Assembly (NCBI RefSeq): GCF_047556435.1
Contig: NZ_CP180210.1
Span: 2,542,001-2,606,000 of the forward strand
Length of the DNA: 64,000 bases
Reading direction: 5' to 3'
Source: Alteromonas sp047556435
Lineage (GTDB): Bacteria; Pseudomonadota; Gammaproteobacteria; Enterobacterales; Alteromonadaceae
In this document: piece by piece, positions 9,437 through 18,855 of the stretch
Layout of the letters: each line of letters opens with the position of its first letter
How positions within the stretch are numbered: the first letter of the stretch is position 1
The notes under the pieces: generated by a model
Databases searched by the model: none
What the model was told of the DNA's origin: nothing
Seen by the model: only the letters and a program-made list of their open reading frames with translations
Made by a program: the position numbers and the translations under genes

Positions 9437-9652
9437 ATGAAAACGATTCGACTCACACTTGGTGCGCTGCTATTCACCGCAGGCATTATTTTTACTATTC
9501 TTCCGGGTTCAATATTATTTGTTCTGGGCGGACTGGTTTTACTGAGTTACGACTGGCCACGGGCAAGAGGCTGGTTACGCCACTGTCAGACTGGCATGTC
9601 ACGCTCCGCCAGACGCATTGACCGCTTTCTGTTGGCAAGAAAACTTCGCTAA
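9437..9652 (+). CDS. Small membrane protein, PGPGW-like
   Basis: A 71-residue protein with one long or two closely packed hydrophobic helices (residues about 5-40). These contain an ILPGS-ILFVLGGLVLLS segment resembling small PGPGW-type transmembrane proteins. A strongly basic C-terminus (RRIDRFLLARKLR) is probably cytosolic. The ATG at 9437 is the first good start after a region containing TATAAT at about 9319. It is divergent from ydiJ, with 196 bases between the two starts. Function unknown; family assignment tentative. Confidence 0.6.
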   Translation: MKTIRLTLGALLFTAGIIFTILPGSILFVLGGLVLLSYDWPRARGWLRHCQTGMSRSARRIDRFLLARKLR

Positions 9653-9803
9653 ACCCGCATTTCTTGTTGTTGCGCCGCTCTGCGGCAGGTATCAGAACTA
9701 AACTTTCGTATCCATTGGCCCGTAATAACCTCGTACGGGTCACCTCCGGCTACTCACAATCACCCTGCGTGACCATACTGAATCTGCTCCAGAAGGACTG
9801 CCA

Positions 9804-9992
9804 ATGATTGCAATTAAAATCATCGCTTTACTGTTGATCATCACCGGATTTCTTATTTTCCAGTCGCTGTATTTCCAAAGTCAGCCCATTACTGAGTCAT
9901 TTTTGTTGCTGGTCAATGCCATTATTGGCGGCATCATTGGCGGACTTGGCGTACACCTTTACGATATCTATAAGGCCAGACAGCGACGCTAG
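9804..9992 (+). CDS. Hypothetical small membrane protein
   Basis: A 62-residue protein made of two hydrophobic segments (residues about 3-22 and 30-52) joined by a short polar loop (YFQSQPITES). The second helix is Gly/Ile-rich (NAIIGGIIGGLGVHLYDIY), and the tail KARQRR is basic. The ATG is preceded by AGAAGGACTGCC, a good ribosome-binding site, which is the main reason for calling it a gene. I do not recognise a family. It follows another small membrane protein by 151 bases on the same strand. Confidence 0.55.
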   Translation: MIAIKIIALLLIITGFLIFQSLYFQSQPITESFLLLVNAIIGGIIGGLGVHLYDIYKARQRR

Positions 9993-10145
9993 CCCGCGCT
10001 TTTTAATCCCTCAGCGCCACAGAGGAACCTTGACTCGGAGCGTGAACGTAGAGCAAGAAGTGCGAGTAATGCACTGTTTACTGTACACCGGCATTTTGCC
10101 CTCTGACACGACCTTCCTGGCGCCTCTATTGCCAGCGCGGGACAT

Positions 10146-10173
10146 AAAAAAAGCCGCAAAGGCGGCTTTTTTT
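10146..10173. terminator. Bidirectional terminator between the small membrane gene and ppsA
   Basis: The stem AAAAAAAGCCGC / GCGGCTTTTTTT closes an AAAG loop. A and T tracts on both sides let it work for plus-strand transcripts and for the convergent ppsA transcript, whose stop codon lies 31 bases away. Confidence 0.88.
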
Positions 10174-10203
10174 ACATTTAAACCCTATGGGTTATTACGC
10201 TGA

Positions 10204-12576
10204 TTAACCGTGGTTTTCAGCCAGATATAACCAGGTCTCTACCACTGTGTCAGGGTTTAAGGAAACTGAGTCAATTCCCTCTTTTACCAGCCAGGCGGCG
10301 AAGTCTTCATGATCTGATGGTCCCTGACCACAGATACCGACGTACTTACCGCGCGCTTTGGCCGCACGGATAGCCATTGATAATAAGGCTTTAACTGCTT
10401 CGTCGCGCTCTTCAAACAAGTGCGCAATCAAACCCGAATCACGGTCGAGGCCGAGGGTCAATTGTGTCAGGTCATTAGAGCCAATAGAGAAGCCATCGAA
10501 GATATCCAGGAACTTATCTGCCAGCAGCGCATTGGACGGCAGTTCGCACATCATGATAACGCGCAGGCCGTTTTCTCCCTGCACCAGCCCCTCTTCTTTC
10601 AGCAGTTCAATAACCTGCTTGCCTTCTTCCACTGTGCGCACAAACGGGATCATTATTTCCACGTTAGTCAGGCCCATCTTACCGCGTACGCGCTTGATGG
10701 CTTCACATTCCAGCGCAAAGCAGTCGCGGAAGTCTTCGGAGATATAACGGCTGGCACCCCGGAAGCCCAGCATAGGGTTTTCTTCGTCCGGCTCGTACTG
10801 ATAACCGCCCACCAGGTTAAAGTACTCGTTAGACTTAAAGTCAGACATACGAACTATCACTTTCTTGGGCGAGAAAGCCGCGCCAATAGAGGAGATCCCT
10901 TCAACCAGTTTCTCGATGTAGAACTCGGTAGGCGAGTCATAACCGGCAATCATATCGTTGATTTCTTCTTTCAGCTCTTCAGGCTGATCATCAAAGTTCA
11001 GCAATGCTTTCGGATGCACGCCAATCATACGGTTAATGATGAACTCCAGACGGGCAAGGCCCACACCTTCATTAGGCAGACGGGCAAAGTCGAATGCCCG
11101 GTCAGGATTACCCACGTTCATCATCACTTTTAATGGCAGATCAGGCATCGAGTCGATACGTGAAGTTACCACATCAAATTCCAGCTCAGCGCCATAGATA
11201 TAGCCGGTATCGCCTTCTGCACACGACACCGTGATTTTGTCACCCGTCACAATCGAGTCGGTTGCATTACCACAGCCAACAACCGCAGGAATACCCAGCT
11301 CACGTGCAATGATTGCCGCGTGACAGGTACGGCCGCCACGGTTAGTCACGATGGCTGACGCCTTTTTCATAATGGGTTCCCAGTCCGGGTCGGTCATATC
11401 AGTGACCAGTACGTCACCGGCTTGGATTTTGTCCATCTCTTCAATGGAGCCCAGCACTTTCGCTTCACCGGCACCAATTTTGTGACCAATTGCGCGGCCT
11501 TCACAAACAATGTTGCTCTCGCCTTTTAGCTGGAAGCGTTCAATGCTCTGGCTGTCTTCGCGACTGCGTACCGTCTCAGGACGTGCCTGAACGATATACA
11601 ATTTGCCATCAACACCGTCTTTTGCCCATTCAATATCCATCGGACGCTTGTAGTGCTTCTCAATGATAACGGCCTGTTTAGCCAGTTCCATCACTTCATC
11701 GTCGGTAAGTGAAAAGCGCATGGCGTCCTGCTTCTCGATATCAACAATAGATACCTGTTTGCCATGGCTCTGATCGTCAGAGTAAATCATCTTGGTCAGT
11801 TTGCTGCCCAGATTACGACGGACAATGGAAGGGAGCCCTTTTGCCAGTGTTGGTTTATGCACATAGAACTCGTCGGGGTTAACCGCGCCCTGCACCACCA
11901 TCTCGCCCAGACCGAACGAACTGGTAACGAATACCACGTCTTCAAAGCCAGACTCGGTATCGATGGTGAACATAACACCTGACGAAGCAATGTCACTGCG
12001 TACCATGCGTTGAATACCCGCAGAAAGCGCGACGCCCTTATGGTCATAACCCTGGTGAACACGATACGAAATAGCACGGTCATTAAACAGTGATGCGAAC
12101 ACATGTTTAATGGCGACCATGACTGAATCGTAACCTTTCACATTCAGGAAGGTTTCCTGCTGGCCGGCGAAAGACGCATCCGGCATATCTTCCGCTGTCG
12201 CTGAAGAGCGTACAGCAAACGACGCTTCATCTCCGGCGTCGCCCTGCAGGGTGTCGAATGAGGACTTAATAGCCTCTTCCAACGCTGGCTGGAACGGTGT
12301 GTCGATGATCCACTGACGAATATTTCTGCCTGCTTCGGTCAGCGCGCCCACATCATCCACGTCAAGTGAATCAAGCACCTGATGAATTTTCGCTTCTAAA
12401 CCACTTTGTTCGAGAAATTCATTAAATGCCTCTGCGGTGGTAGCAAACCCACCTGGCACCTGAACGCCGGCATTTGCCAAATTGGAGATCATTTCCCCCA
12501 ACGATGCATTTTTGCCGCCTACGCGACCGACATCATGCATGCCCAACTCTTGATACCAAAGTACGTATTCTTGCAC
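10204..12576 (-). CDS. ppsA: Phosphoenolpyruvate synthase
   Basis: PpsA converts pyruvate, ATP and water to phosphoenolpyruvate, AMP and phosphate, the entry to gluconeogenesis from C3 compounds. The ATP-grasp/PPDK N-terminal domain shows RVGGKNASLGEM and SFAVRSSATAEDMPDASFAGQQETFLNV. The swivelling phosphohistidine domain holds the catalytic His at about residue 419 (GGRTCHAAI; E. coli His421). The C-terminal PEP/pyruvate barrel ends with YVGICGQGPSDH and SLNPDTV. A TTG at 12591 is possible, but GTG at 12576 lies eight bases after GGAGG and gives the expected 790 residues. The gene is divergent from ppsR, its regulator, and ends at a shared terminator. Confidence 0.97.
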   Translation of the reverse strand: MQEYVLWYQELGMHDVGRVGGKNASLGEMISNLANAGVQVPGGFATTAEAFNEFLEQSGLEAKIHQVLDSLDVDDVGALTEAGRNIRQWIIDTPFQPALEEAIKSSFDTLQGDAGDEASFAVRSSATAEDMPDASFAGQQETFLNVKGYDSVMVAIKHVFASLFNDRAISYRVHQGYDHKGVALSAGIQRMVRSDIASSGVMFTIDTESGFEDVVFVTSSFGLGEMVVQGAVNPDEFYVHKPTLAKGLPSIVRRNLGSKLTKMIYSDDQSHGKQVSIVDIEKQDAMRFSLTDDEVMELAKQAVIIEKHYKRPMDIEWAKDGVDGKLYIVQARPETVRSREDSQSIERFQLKGESNIVCEGRAIGHKIGAGEAKVLGSIEEMDKIQAGDVLVTDMTDPDWEPIMKKASAIVTNRGGRTCHAAIIARELGIPAVVGCGNATDSIVTGDKITVSCAEGDTGYIYGAELEFDVVTSRIDSMPDLPLKVMMNVGNPDRAFDFARLPNEGVGLARLEFIINRMIGVHPKALLNFDDQPEELKEEINDMIAGYDSPTEFYIEKLVEGISSIGAAFSPKKVIVRMSDFKSNEYFNLVGGYQYEPDEENPMLGFRGASRYISEDFRDCFALECEAIKRVRGKMGLTNVEIMIPFVRTVEEGKQVIELLKEEGLVQGENGLRVIMMCELPSNALLADKFLDIFDGFSIGSNDLTQLTLGLDRDSGLIAHLFEERDEAVKALLSMAIRAAKARGKYVGICGQGPSDHEDFAAWLVKEGIDSVSLNPDTVVETWLYLAENHG

Positions 12577-12767
12577 TGCCAAAGCCTCCAAGCTTTTTTA
12601 AAAGTGTCGCCCACCGAAGCGGGCGTGTAGGGTACAGTGAGAAGCTTGCAGTCGTAACCTCTCGACACGACTAGCTTTTCCACGAAACCATCTTAGAATG
12701 GGGAAAATTAGAAAGTAAAATTTTTTATGCTTTCGTAATAAATTTACAACAAAGTTAAGGAAATGTT

Positions 12768-13580
12768 GTGCGTACAGCTTTTTATATTTCAGACGGTACT
12801 GCGATTACTTCAGAGGTCTTTGGCCACGCCCTGCTTTCTCTGTTCCCGGTTCAGTTCAATCATAAGACGATTCCATTTGTTGAAACTGAGGAACACGCCT
12901 ACAAGGTTTTAGAAAAAATATCTGAAAGTTTTCAAGACACCGGAGAAAGACCGCTCGTTTTTTATACAATTGTGAATGTAGATGTGCGCAAAATAATCTC
13001 GAAATCAGTGGGTATTAACTATAATTTTCTTGATCAATTCGTAGCACCTCTGGAAAAAGTCCTTGGCGTACCTTCAAAACCGGAAAAACATCGTACACAC
13101 AGTATTCACGAAACCACTTATGATATCCGGATTGAAGCGGTTAACTACGCACTGGCGAATGATGATGGTTCGAACCTTAAAAATTACCACGAGGCCGATA
13201 TCATTCTGGTAGGCGTATCGCGCTCGGGGAAAACTCCAACCAGTCTTTATCTGGCGCTCCAATACGGCATTAAAGCCGCCAACTACCCGTTTACCGAAGA
13301 AGACATGGGAGACATGCTTAAGCTTCCCCCGGCTCTGCGGCGCTTTAAACACAAGCTTTTCGGGCTAACTATCCATCCTGAGCGGTTAAGCCAGATCCGT
13401 TCTGAACGCCGTGCCAACAGTCGCTATGCCTCTATTCAGCAGTGCCGCATGGAATTGCGTGAAGTTGAAAACCTGTACCGCAAGGAAAAAATCCCGTTTT
13501 TAAACAGTACCAAGTATTCGGTGGAAGAGATCTCGGCAAAAATACTGGCAGAAACTGGCTTACAGCGTCGCAAATATTAA
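12768..13580 (+). CDS. ppsR: PEP synthase regulatory protein (bifunctional kinase/pyrophosphorylase)
   Basis: A 270-residue DUF299/PSRP family protein. The family inactivates PEP synthase by ADP-dependent phosphorylation of a Thr next to the catalytic His, and reactivates it by phosphate-dependent pyrophosphorolysis. The Walker-like loop GVSRSGKT is at about residues 149-156. Also visible are the N-terminal FYISDGTAITSEVFGHALLS block and the C-terminal RRANSRYAS and RKEKIPFLNSTKYSVEEI segments. The start is GTG at 12768 behind GTTAAGGAAATGTT. Its divergent pairing with ppsA is the standard arrangement and confirms the target. Confidence 0.95.
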   Translation: MRTAFYISDGTAITSEVFGHALLSLFPVQFNHKTIPFVETEEHAYKVLEKISESFQDTGERPLVFYTIVNVDVRKIISKSVGINYNFLDQFVAPLEKVLGVPSKPEKHRTHSIHETTYDIRIEAVNYALANDDGSNLKNYHEADIILVGVSRSGKTPTSLYLALQYGIKAANYPFTEEDMGDMLKLPPALRRFKHKLFGLTIHPERLSQIRSERRANSRYASIQQCRMELREVENLYRKEKIPFLNSTKYSVEEISAKILAETGLQRRKY

Positions 13581-13697
13581 TAAAAACATTTATATAACGG
13601 GTGTCGATTGTGAGGCGACACACTGGGCAAGCGTTAACTTGCTAAACGAATTGCGACATTATCGTGCTTGGTAAACGACCTTATTCTGCCTGTTAAC

Positions 13698-13720
13698 AAA
13701 GCCGCGCTATGCGGCTTTTT
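13698..13720 (+). terminator. Rho-independent terminator after ppsR
   Basis: The stem AAAGCCGC / GCGGCTTT closes loop GCTAT and is followed by a short T run. It lies about 120 bases after the ppsR stop. The rest of 13581-13788 shows no gene. Confidence 0.78.
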
Positions 13721-13788
13721 CAGTTGTTATGGGCGTAACTCAGGTTGAACTGCATGTCATACCCCACTTAGGTGGACGAGGCAGCGAT

Positions 13789-15762
13789 TTACGGATATTG
13801 CTTCAGTGCATCGAACAAGGGGGTGAGGTGTGACTCGAACGGTTTCCACTGACCCATTCCGGTTTTATAAATAGGCTGCCTTACCTGTTCAGAGCTTGGG
13901 GTTTTGATTACCCGCTGGGTTTGATGAAACGCGAGGCAAGCCTCTTCAAAAGGTAATCCACAGAAATCCAGAAGCCTTTTTACCTGCCCTTCCAGATCTT
14001 CAAGCAACACTTCATGCTGCACCGCGAGCACTTCACCAGGCAAAACACTTTGCCAGTGGTCCATCAAATCGACGTATGCCCGGTAGTAACGACCAATCTC
14101 TTCCAGCCCGTAGCTAAACTCCTGTCCATCGCCGAACAATTGTTTATAGCCACTAAAGCAACAATCAAAGGGATGTCTGCGCGCATCAATAATCTTTGCA
14201 TTCGGAAGGATCCGTTTTATCAGCCCGATATGAATAAAGTTATTGGGCATTTTATCAATGAAATATGGTGCGCCCTGTCTGTATGCACGGGTCTGTTCAA
14301 TATATAGCTGACCAAGCTGTTCGCACTGGTCATCGCTGAGCGATGTGAGGTTAAACGGGTACGGCGTTTTCTGCCCACTGATACGCGAAGCAATGGTCAG
14401 AATATCGTGCAGCTCCATCGTGCCGTCGACCTGAGAATGCGACGCCAGGATCTGTTCCAGCAATGTCGAGCCTGCTCGCGGTAGCCCGACGATAAAGATA
14501 GGAGCCGGATCCAGACACCCGGATTTACTGGCAAATAATGATGCCGGACAGGCCTCTTTCTGCGCATTCATGGCCGCTTCCGTGCGCGCGATATCAAACT
14601 GCGTGGTTGAATGTTTAAGTGCATTGCCTTTTTTATAATAGGTAAAAGACTTTTCGATATTCTTTTTGTCCTCGTGCGCTTTACCCAGCGCGAAACAAAT
14701 GTGCACCATGTCATCAAGTTTTAATTCTTCTCGGTCTACCTGAGCTTCCATTTGCGCTATCAGCCCAGCTGAAAACTTATAAGTTTTTGTGTTCGCGAGA
14801 CTCCAGTAGGCATCGCCGAATTCTGGCATCAATTCGATAGCCGTTTCGTAAGCTGTAATGGCGTCGTCCCGGTCACCTTTCGCTTTTCTGGCGTGGCCAA
14901 GTGCTAACCACACTGCTGGTCTGTCACTGTTCGCCTCTAATAACTCCAGGTAAATTTTCACAGCGTCGTCAAGCCTACCAATTCCGACCAGCGCAGACGC
15001 GTGTGCAACCATCACCGCCACATCATTAGGATGTTGTTCACGCCGCTTGCGGGAAAAGGCTTCGGCCTGTGGATACTTGCCTAGTCGGGCAAGTAATGAC
15101 AGATAAGCAGCAGCGGCTCTGTCGTGCTGAGGATAGATCTCAACACAGCTTTCAAGCAGAAACTCAGCTTCGTGGTAGGCTTTCAGTTTCATATCAATTT
15201 CAGCGAGTAACACCATAGCTTCAGCATCGTGTTTGTGTTGTTGCAGGTATCGCCGACAAACGCCATCCGCTGCCGCAAGCTGTCCATCATGCATCAGATC
15301 ATGCGCGCCAAGAATTGGCTTGGGTAAAGACTGCAAAAATGCGATGTGCTGCTCGGCGAGCACTGCAGCTTGCTGGTTTCCCTGCTGCTGATAAATCAAC
15401 AGTAGCTGTTGCCAGCTTGCAAGTAACGCGGGATTAAACCGGGTAGCCTGGTAAAACGCACTGGCAGCGGCCTTGTCGTCGCCTTGCGCCTTATAAATGT
15501 ATGCCTGCTCCTGAAACGCCCGCCCATGATCCGGCCGAAGTGCGATTAATGATGCGATATCATCCAGTCCAGCCTGATAGTTTTTGCTCAATCGGTGCGT
15601 GACAGCACGCATGTACAGGCATTCAGCTTTAAGACCTGTAACCAGGGTGTTATCAGCCAGTAACGTATCGAGCTTATCCTGAGCCGTTGTTAACTGACCC
15701 TGACTAATAGCCTGTTTTACGGTCTGCAGCGTTGCAGTGGGATTTGCTTGGGTATTTTGCAT
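13789..15762 (-). CDS. TPR-repeat sulfotransferase family protein
   Basis: A 657-residue protein. Residues 1 to about 390 are tandem tetratricopeptide repeats (for example GDRDDAITAYETAIELMPEFGDAYWSLAN). The C-terminal part (about 420-650) is a sulfotransferase domain. The PAPS 5'-phosphosulfate loop is visible as IFIVGLPRAGSTLLEQIL, followed by a DKMPNNF segment and a DARRHPFDCCFSGYKQLF block that matches the 3'-phosphate binding region. The acceptor is unknown. No signal peptide was seen. The gene lies 80 bases beyond the 3' end of a large TonB-dependent receptor on the same strand, with a terminator between them. TPR-sulfotransferases commonly sit beside such receptors in marine Proteobacteria, for reasons not established. 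Confidence 0.85.
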   Translation of the reverse strand: MQNTQANPTATLQTVKQAISQGQLTTAQDKLDTLLADNTLVTGLKAECLYMRAVTHRLSKNYQAGLDDIASLIALRPDHGRAFQEQAYIYKAQGDDKAAASAFYQATRFNPALLASWQQLLLIYQQQGNQQAAVLAEQHIAFLQSLPKPILGAHDLMHDGQLAAADGVCRRYLQQHKHDAEAMVLLAEIDMKLKAYHEAEFLLESCVEIYPQHDRAAAAYLSLLARLGKYPQAEAFSRKRREQHPNDVAVMVAHASALVGIGRLDDAVKIYLELLEANSDRPAVWLALGHARKAKGDRDDAITAYETAIELMPEFGDAYWSLANTKTYKFSAGLIAQMEAQVDREELKLDDMVHICFALGKAHEDKKNIEKSFTYYKKGNALKHSTTQFDIARTEAAMNAQKEACPASLFASKSGCLDPAPIFIVGLPRAGSTLLEQILASHSQVDGTMELHDILTIASRISGQKTPYPFNLTSLSDDQCEQLGQLYIEQTRAYRQGAPYFIDKMPNNFIHIGLIKRILPNAKIIDARRHPFDCCFSGYKQLFGDGQEFSYGLEEIGRYYRAYVDLMDHWQSVLPGEVLAVQHEVLLEDLEGQVKRLLDFCGLPFEEACLAFHQTQRVIKTPSSEQVRQPIYKTGMGQWKPFESHLTPLFDALKQYP

Positions 15763-15790
15763 ATTCTCTAGATTGCCTAATCATACGAAA

Positions 15791-15818
15791 AACGGCAAGC
15801 CACCACTGGCTTGCCGTT
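15791..15818 (-). terminator. Terminator between the TonB receptor and the sulfotransferase gene
   Basis: A 12-bp perfect stem (AACGGCAAGCCA / TGGCTTGCCGTT) with a 4-base loop. On the minus strand it is followed by a T run. It ends the receptor transcript 25 bases after its stop, so the sulfotransferase needs readthrough or its own promoter. Confidence 0.85.
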
Positions 15819-15842
15819 ATGATTATTAGCTTACCTTAACGA

Positions 15843-18548
15843 TTAATAATAATCGTAAGAGAAGCGCACACCAACTGTACGTGGTCTGTTTGTCACCACT
15901 TTTGGTGTGAACTGCTGCGTATCGATATTCAGAATGGCGCTTTCGTCAAACACATTGTCAACAAACAGCTCTGCTTTCCACTCATCGTTAGTGATACCTA
16001 CAGCGAGGTTCGCAATCATGTAGCTTTCCTGTACATAACGGCCACCACGGAATGTTGCACCGTTGCGATCATCGTACGTCACACCTTCGTAAACGGCAGC
16101 TTCTTCCTGAATTTTCAGGCCTGAACCGGTGCCGTAAATCAGTTGCGTCGCATCTTCCATCACATACGCATCCATAACCATACCGGCCAGTCGATCACCG
16201 GTATAACTTACAGAACCGTTTACGTAGCCAGTTTTGCCGTCATCAAGTTCGAAGAAGTAACGCGCATTGATGTTACCAGAGAAGCTTGCTGAATAAGGCA
16301 GCTCAGAGCCTACACCAGCAGCGATGCCAACCAGTTCTTCATTAACACTGGTGAGCTCAGTATCCAGTAAACTAAATGCCGCGTTAACCACCAGGTTGTC
16401 CGTAGCCAGCCAGGTGATGTCTGCGTCTAAACCTTTGATCTCTGCATCACCCACGTTATCGGTGAATACCAAAAAGCTGATATTGGTTGGGTCAAAGCGC
16501 GACGTTTGTAAGTCTGTGATTTCTGAGTAGTACGCCGTCGCATTTACACGCACGATGCCGTCCAGGAAGTCACCCTTCAAACCTACTTCATAGTTATCCA
16601 GCGTATCCGTAGTGGAATAAACTGGAATACGGAAGTTTTCAAATTTGCCAGACTGGTTGGTTGCCAAACCACCACCAACTCGGTTAGTTACCGGTGGACG
16701 GAAACCTTCTGAGTAGTTAGCGAACAGGAGGATGTCCTCTGTAGCTTTCCAATCCAAAGAGAACTTAAAGATGGTATCGTCAACTGACAGAACACCATCA
16801 GAACCTAACTCTGACACTTCAAGCTGCCCACTCTGGACTGCCGCCATTACGGCGTCAGGATCTTCTCCGACTGCTTCCAGTTCATTCGGATCAAGTGAAC
16901 CAAACGCTTTTACGCGGCGGCTTACGTCAACAGTTGTCGTTGAACCTTTATAAGTATCGTCGATTTGATACCAGCGCGCACCGATGCTTGCTGTCAGCGT
17001 ATCAGTCAGGTCATACTCAAATTGTCCGAATACTGCGATTTGTTCAATGGTATGGGTAATGTCATTGGCGAAGCTGACTTCACCCGGGAATGGGCCGCCA
17101 TCGCTGTTAATCCCTTCGGTACCTACCAGTGTGCGTTGCAGGTTATCGAAGCCGAAAGTAGACATTTCAGTATTCGCAATCTTGAACTGACCCACTGTTG
17201 CCACTTCCTGGTCATCATAAAAAAGACCAGCAGTGACACGCCATGGCGCATCCATAGTAGTGTTAAAACGCAGCTCGTGAGTTGAACGCGTCGTGTTAGT
17301 ATCTTCTTTGAAGTACTTGGTTGGATCCAGACAACGCTCATCTGCAGGGTTATCTGGCGTATCATAGTGGTTACATAAGTAGTATGCCGAGAACAACCCA
17401 CCATTGGTGTAGCCTGTATAATCCGCTAGTGTGTCAATATCACGGTCCAGATAACCACCGGTATAAACCACGTCCAGCTTCTCCAGGCGTCCTTCCAGTG
17501 TCCAGGTTGTCAGACCAAATTCGTCAGTGTTTTCTTCTGGCTGAAAGCGGTTAGTAGAGCTTTCGCCTTCAAGGTTGGGGTCATAAGCAAACACACCTTC
17601 AGTGTCCAGCGTTTGCTGAGTGTGCTGTACCAGCAGGTCCCACTGCTCATTGAAGATGTAAGACACACCGAAGCGGGCACCTGAATAGACAGCATCATTG
17701 AAGTTATCTTCAACCAAGGCATCATTCTGAGGTGATACAACGGACGCTTCCGCCATGGTATTCACATCCGGGTTAGTAATTCGGTTGGCATCCATTGCCA
17801 CAGGATCTGCTAATACGCCGCCTGAAATACGGCTGACGACCTGGGCACTGCCAATGTAGCCGCCATTGCCCGGATCATTTGCAATGTTATCAATCCAGCC
17901 ACCCTGACGGTCGTTGTAAGCTGCAACACGCACCGCCATATCTTCAGTAACTGCCATGTTGAAGTACGCTTCAACGGCGTTACTCATGTCACCGCCTTTG
18001 GTGAATGAAATGGAGGTATCAAAGCCGGCACTAAATCCTGAATGATCCGGCTTATTGGTAATAAGACGAACGGTACCTGCCTGAGAGCTGGCACCAAACA
18101 GCGTACCCTGCGGCCCGGGAAGTACCTCTACACGCTGTACGTCAGTTGCGTACACGTCCAGGTTTCGGCCAGCCATAGATACCGGCTGCTCATCGACATA
18201 AAATGCAACCGAGGGCTGAAGCGCCTGCACTGACGATAACATGATATTGGACTGTGTGGTGGCCGCACCACGGATGTAAATTTCGTTCTGGCCAGGACCT
18301 GTCCCTTGGAATACTACGTTGGGAAGAAATTCAACATAGTCCTGGAAGTTATCGATCCCCAGATTTTCCAGCGCCTTTCCATCCAGCGCCGTAACCGATA
18401 CAGGAACATCCTGAATGGATTCCGTACGTTTTGTTGCGGTAACTTCGATGGTTTCAATTTTCGCCTTTGCAGAGCTTGCTTCCTGCGCGGCAATCGAAGT
18501 AGACGCCAACGCAGCGACGATGGCACAGCTTACCTGTGTTTTTCGCAT
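15843..18548 (-). CDS. TonB-dependent outer-membrane receptor (substrate unknown)
   Basis: A 901-residue receptor. A signal peptide ends near AAQ (residues 1-22). The TonB-box/plug region begins at IETIEVTATKRTESIQDVPVSVTALDG, with plug signatures YIRGAATTQS and QGTLFGASSQAGTVRLIT. The 22-strand barrel follows, and the C-terminus ends in an aromatic residue after GVRFSYDYY, as outer-membrane proteins need. The plug wording (QDVPVSVTAL, GPQGTLFGA) is typical of the Alteromonas/sphingomonad class linked to plant- or algal-derived organic substrates rather than to siderophores. No Fur box was seen upstream. The ATG is at 18548. A BCCT transporter diverges from it, so the two may share a control region. 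Confidence 0.9.
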   Translation of the reverse strand: MRKTQVSCAIVAALASTSIAAQEASSAKAKIETIEVTATKRTESIQDVPVSVTALDGKALENLGIDNFQDYVEFLPNVVFQGTGPGQNEIYIRGAATTQSNIMLSSVQALQPSVAFYVDEQPVSMAGRNLDVYATDVQRVEVLPGPQGTLFGASSQAGTVRLITNKPDHSGFSAGFDTSISFTKGGDMSNAVEAYFNMAVTEDMAVRVAAYNDRQGGWIDNIANDPGNGGYIGSAQVVSRISGGVLADPVAMDANRITNPDVNTMAEASVVSPQNDALVEDNFNDAVYSGARFGVSYIFNEQWDLLVQHTQQTLDTEGVFAYDPNLEGESSTNRFQPEENTDEFGLTTWTLEGRLEKLDVVYTGGYLDRDIDTLADYTGYTNGGLFSAYYLCNHYDTPDNPADERCLDPTKYFKEDTNTTRSTHELRFNTTMDAPWRVTAGLFYDDQEVATVGQFKIANTEMSTFGFDNLQRTLVGTEGINSDGGPFPGEVSFANDITHTIEQIAVFGQFEYDLTDTLTASIGARWYQIDDTYKGSTTTVDVSRRVKAFGSLDPNELEAVGEDPDAVMAAVQSGQLEVSELGSDGVLSVDDTIFKFSLDWKATEDILLFANYSEGFRPPVTNRVGGGLATNQSGKFENFRIPVYSTTDTLDNYEVGLKGDFLDGIVRVNATAYYSEITDLQTSRFDPTNISFLVFTDNVGDAEIKGLDADITWLATDNLVVNAAFSLLDTELTSVNEELVGIAAGVGSELPYSASFSGNINARYFFELDDGKTGYVNGSVSYTGDRLAGMVMDAYVMEDATQLIYGTGSGLKIQEEAAVYEGVTYDDRNGATFRGGRYVQESYMIANLAVGITNDEWKAELFVDNVFDESAILNIDTQQFTPKVVTNRPRTVGVRFSYDYY

Positions 18549-18855
18549 GATAGGTGTGTTCCTCTGTTACTAGTTAAAACTATTATTATTCGACATACTT
18601 TTACTGAAGCATGCTTGATTAGATCATACTTACCTTGCCAAATATTGCACTTATACTTTAATTCAAATTGTTTCAGAGTTTTTAACTTATTATTTTATTT
18701 AAAGATTCCCACAATAAAGAACAAAATTCCACCAATTATTGCCAGCAACCCGAATAATTACATCAGAAGTTTATAAATACTGCTCCATAAGATATATTCA
18801 TGCGTAACAACGATAATTCGAATAAATTCATTACCGACAAAAGGATGTCTACTGC
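18549..18855. other. AT-rich intergenic region between divergent TonB receptor and BCCT transporter
   Basis: This 307-base segment is conspicuously AT-rich and must carry the promoters of both divergent genes. No convincing coding frame, hairpin or named operator could be recognised. AAGGA lies shortly before the GTG start of the transporter. Confidence 0.6.

Noticed and set aside
10420..11133. 237-codon plus-strand frame
   Set aside because: It is the antisense of ppsA, whose identity is certain.
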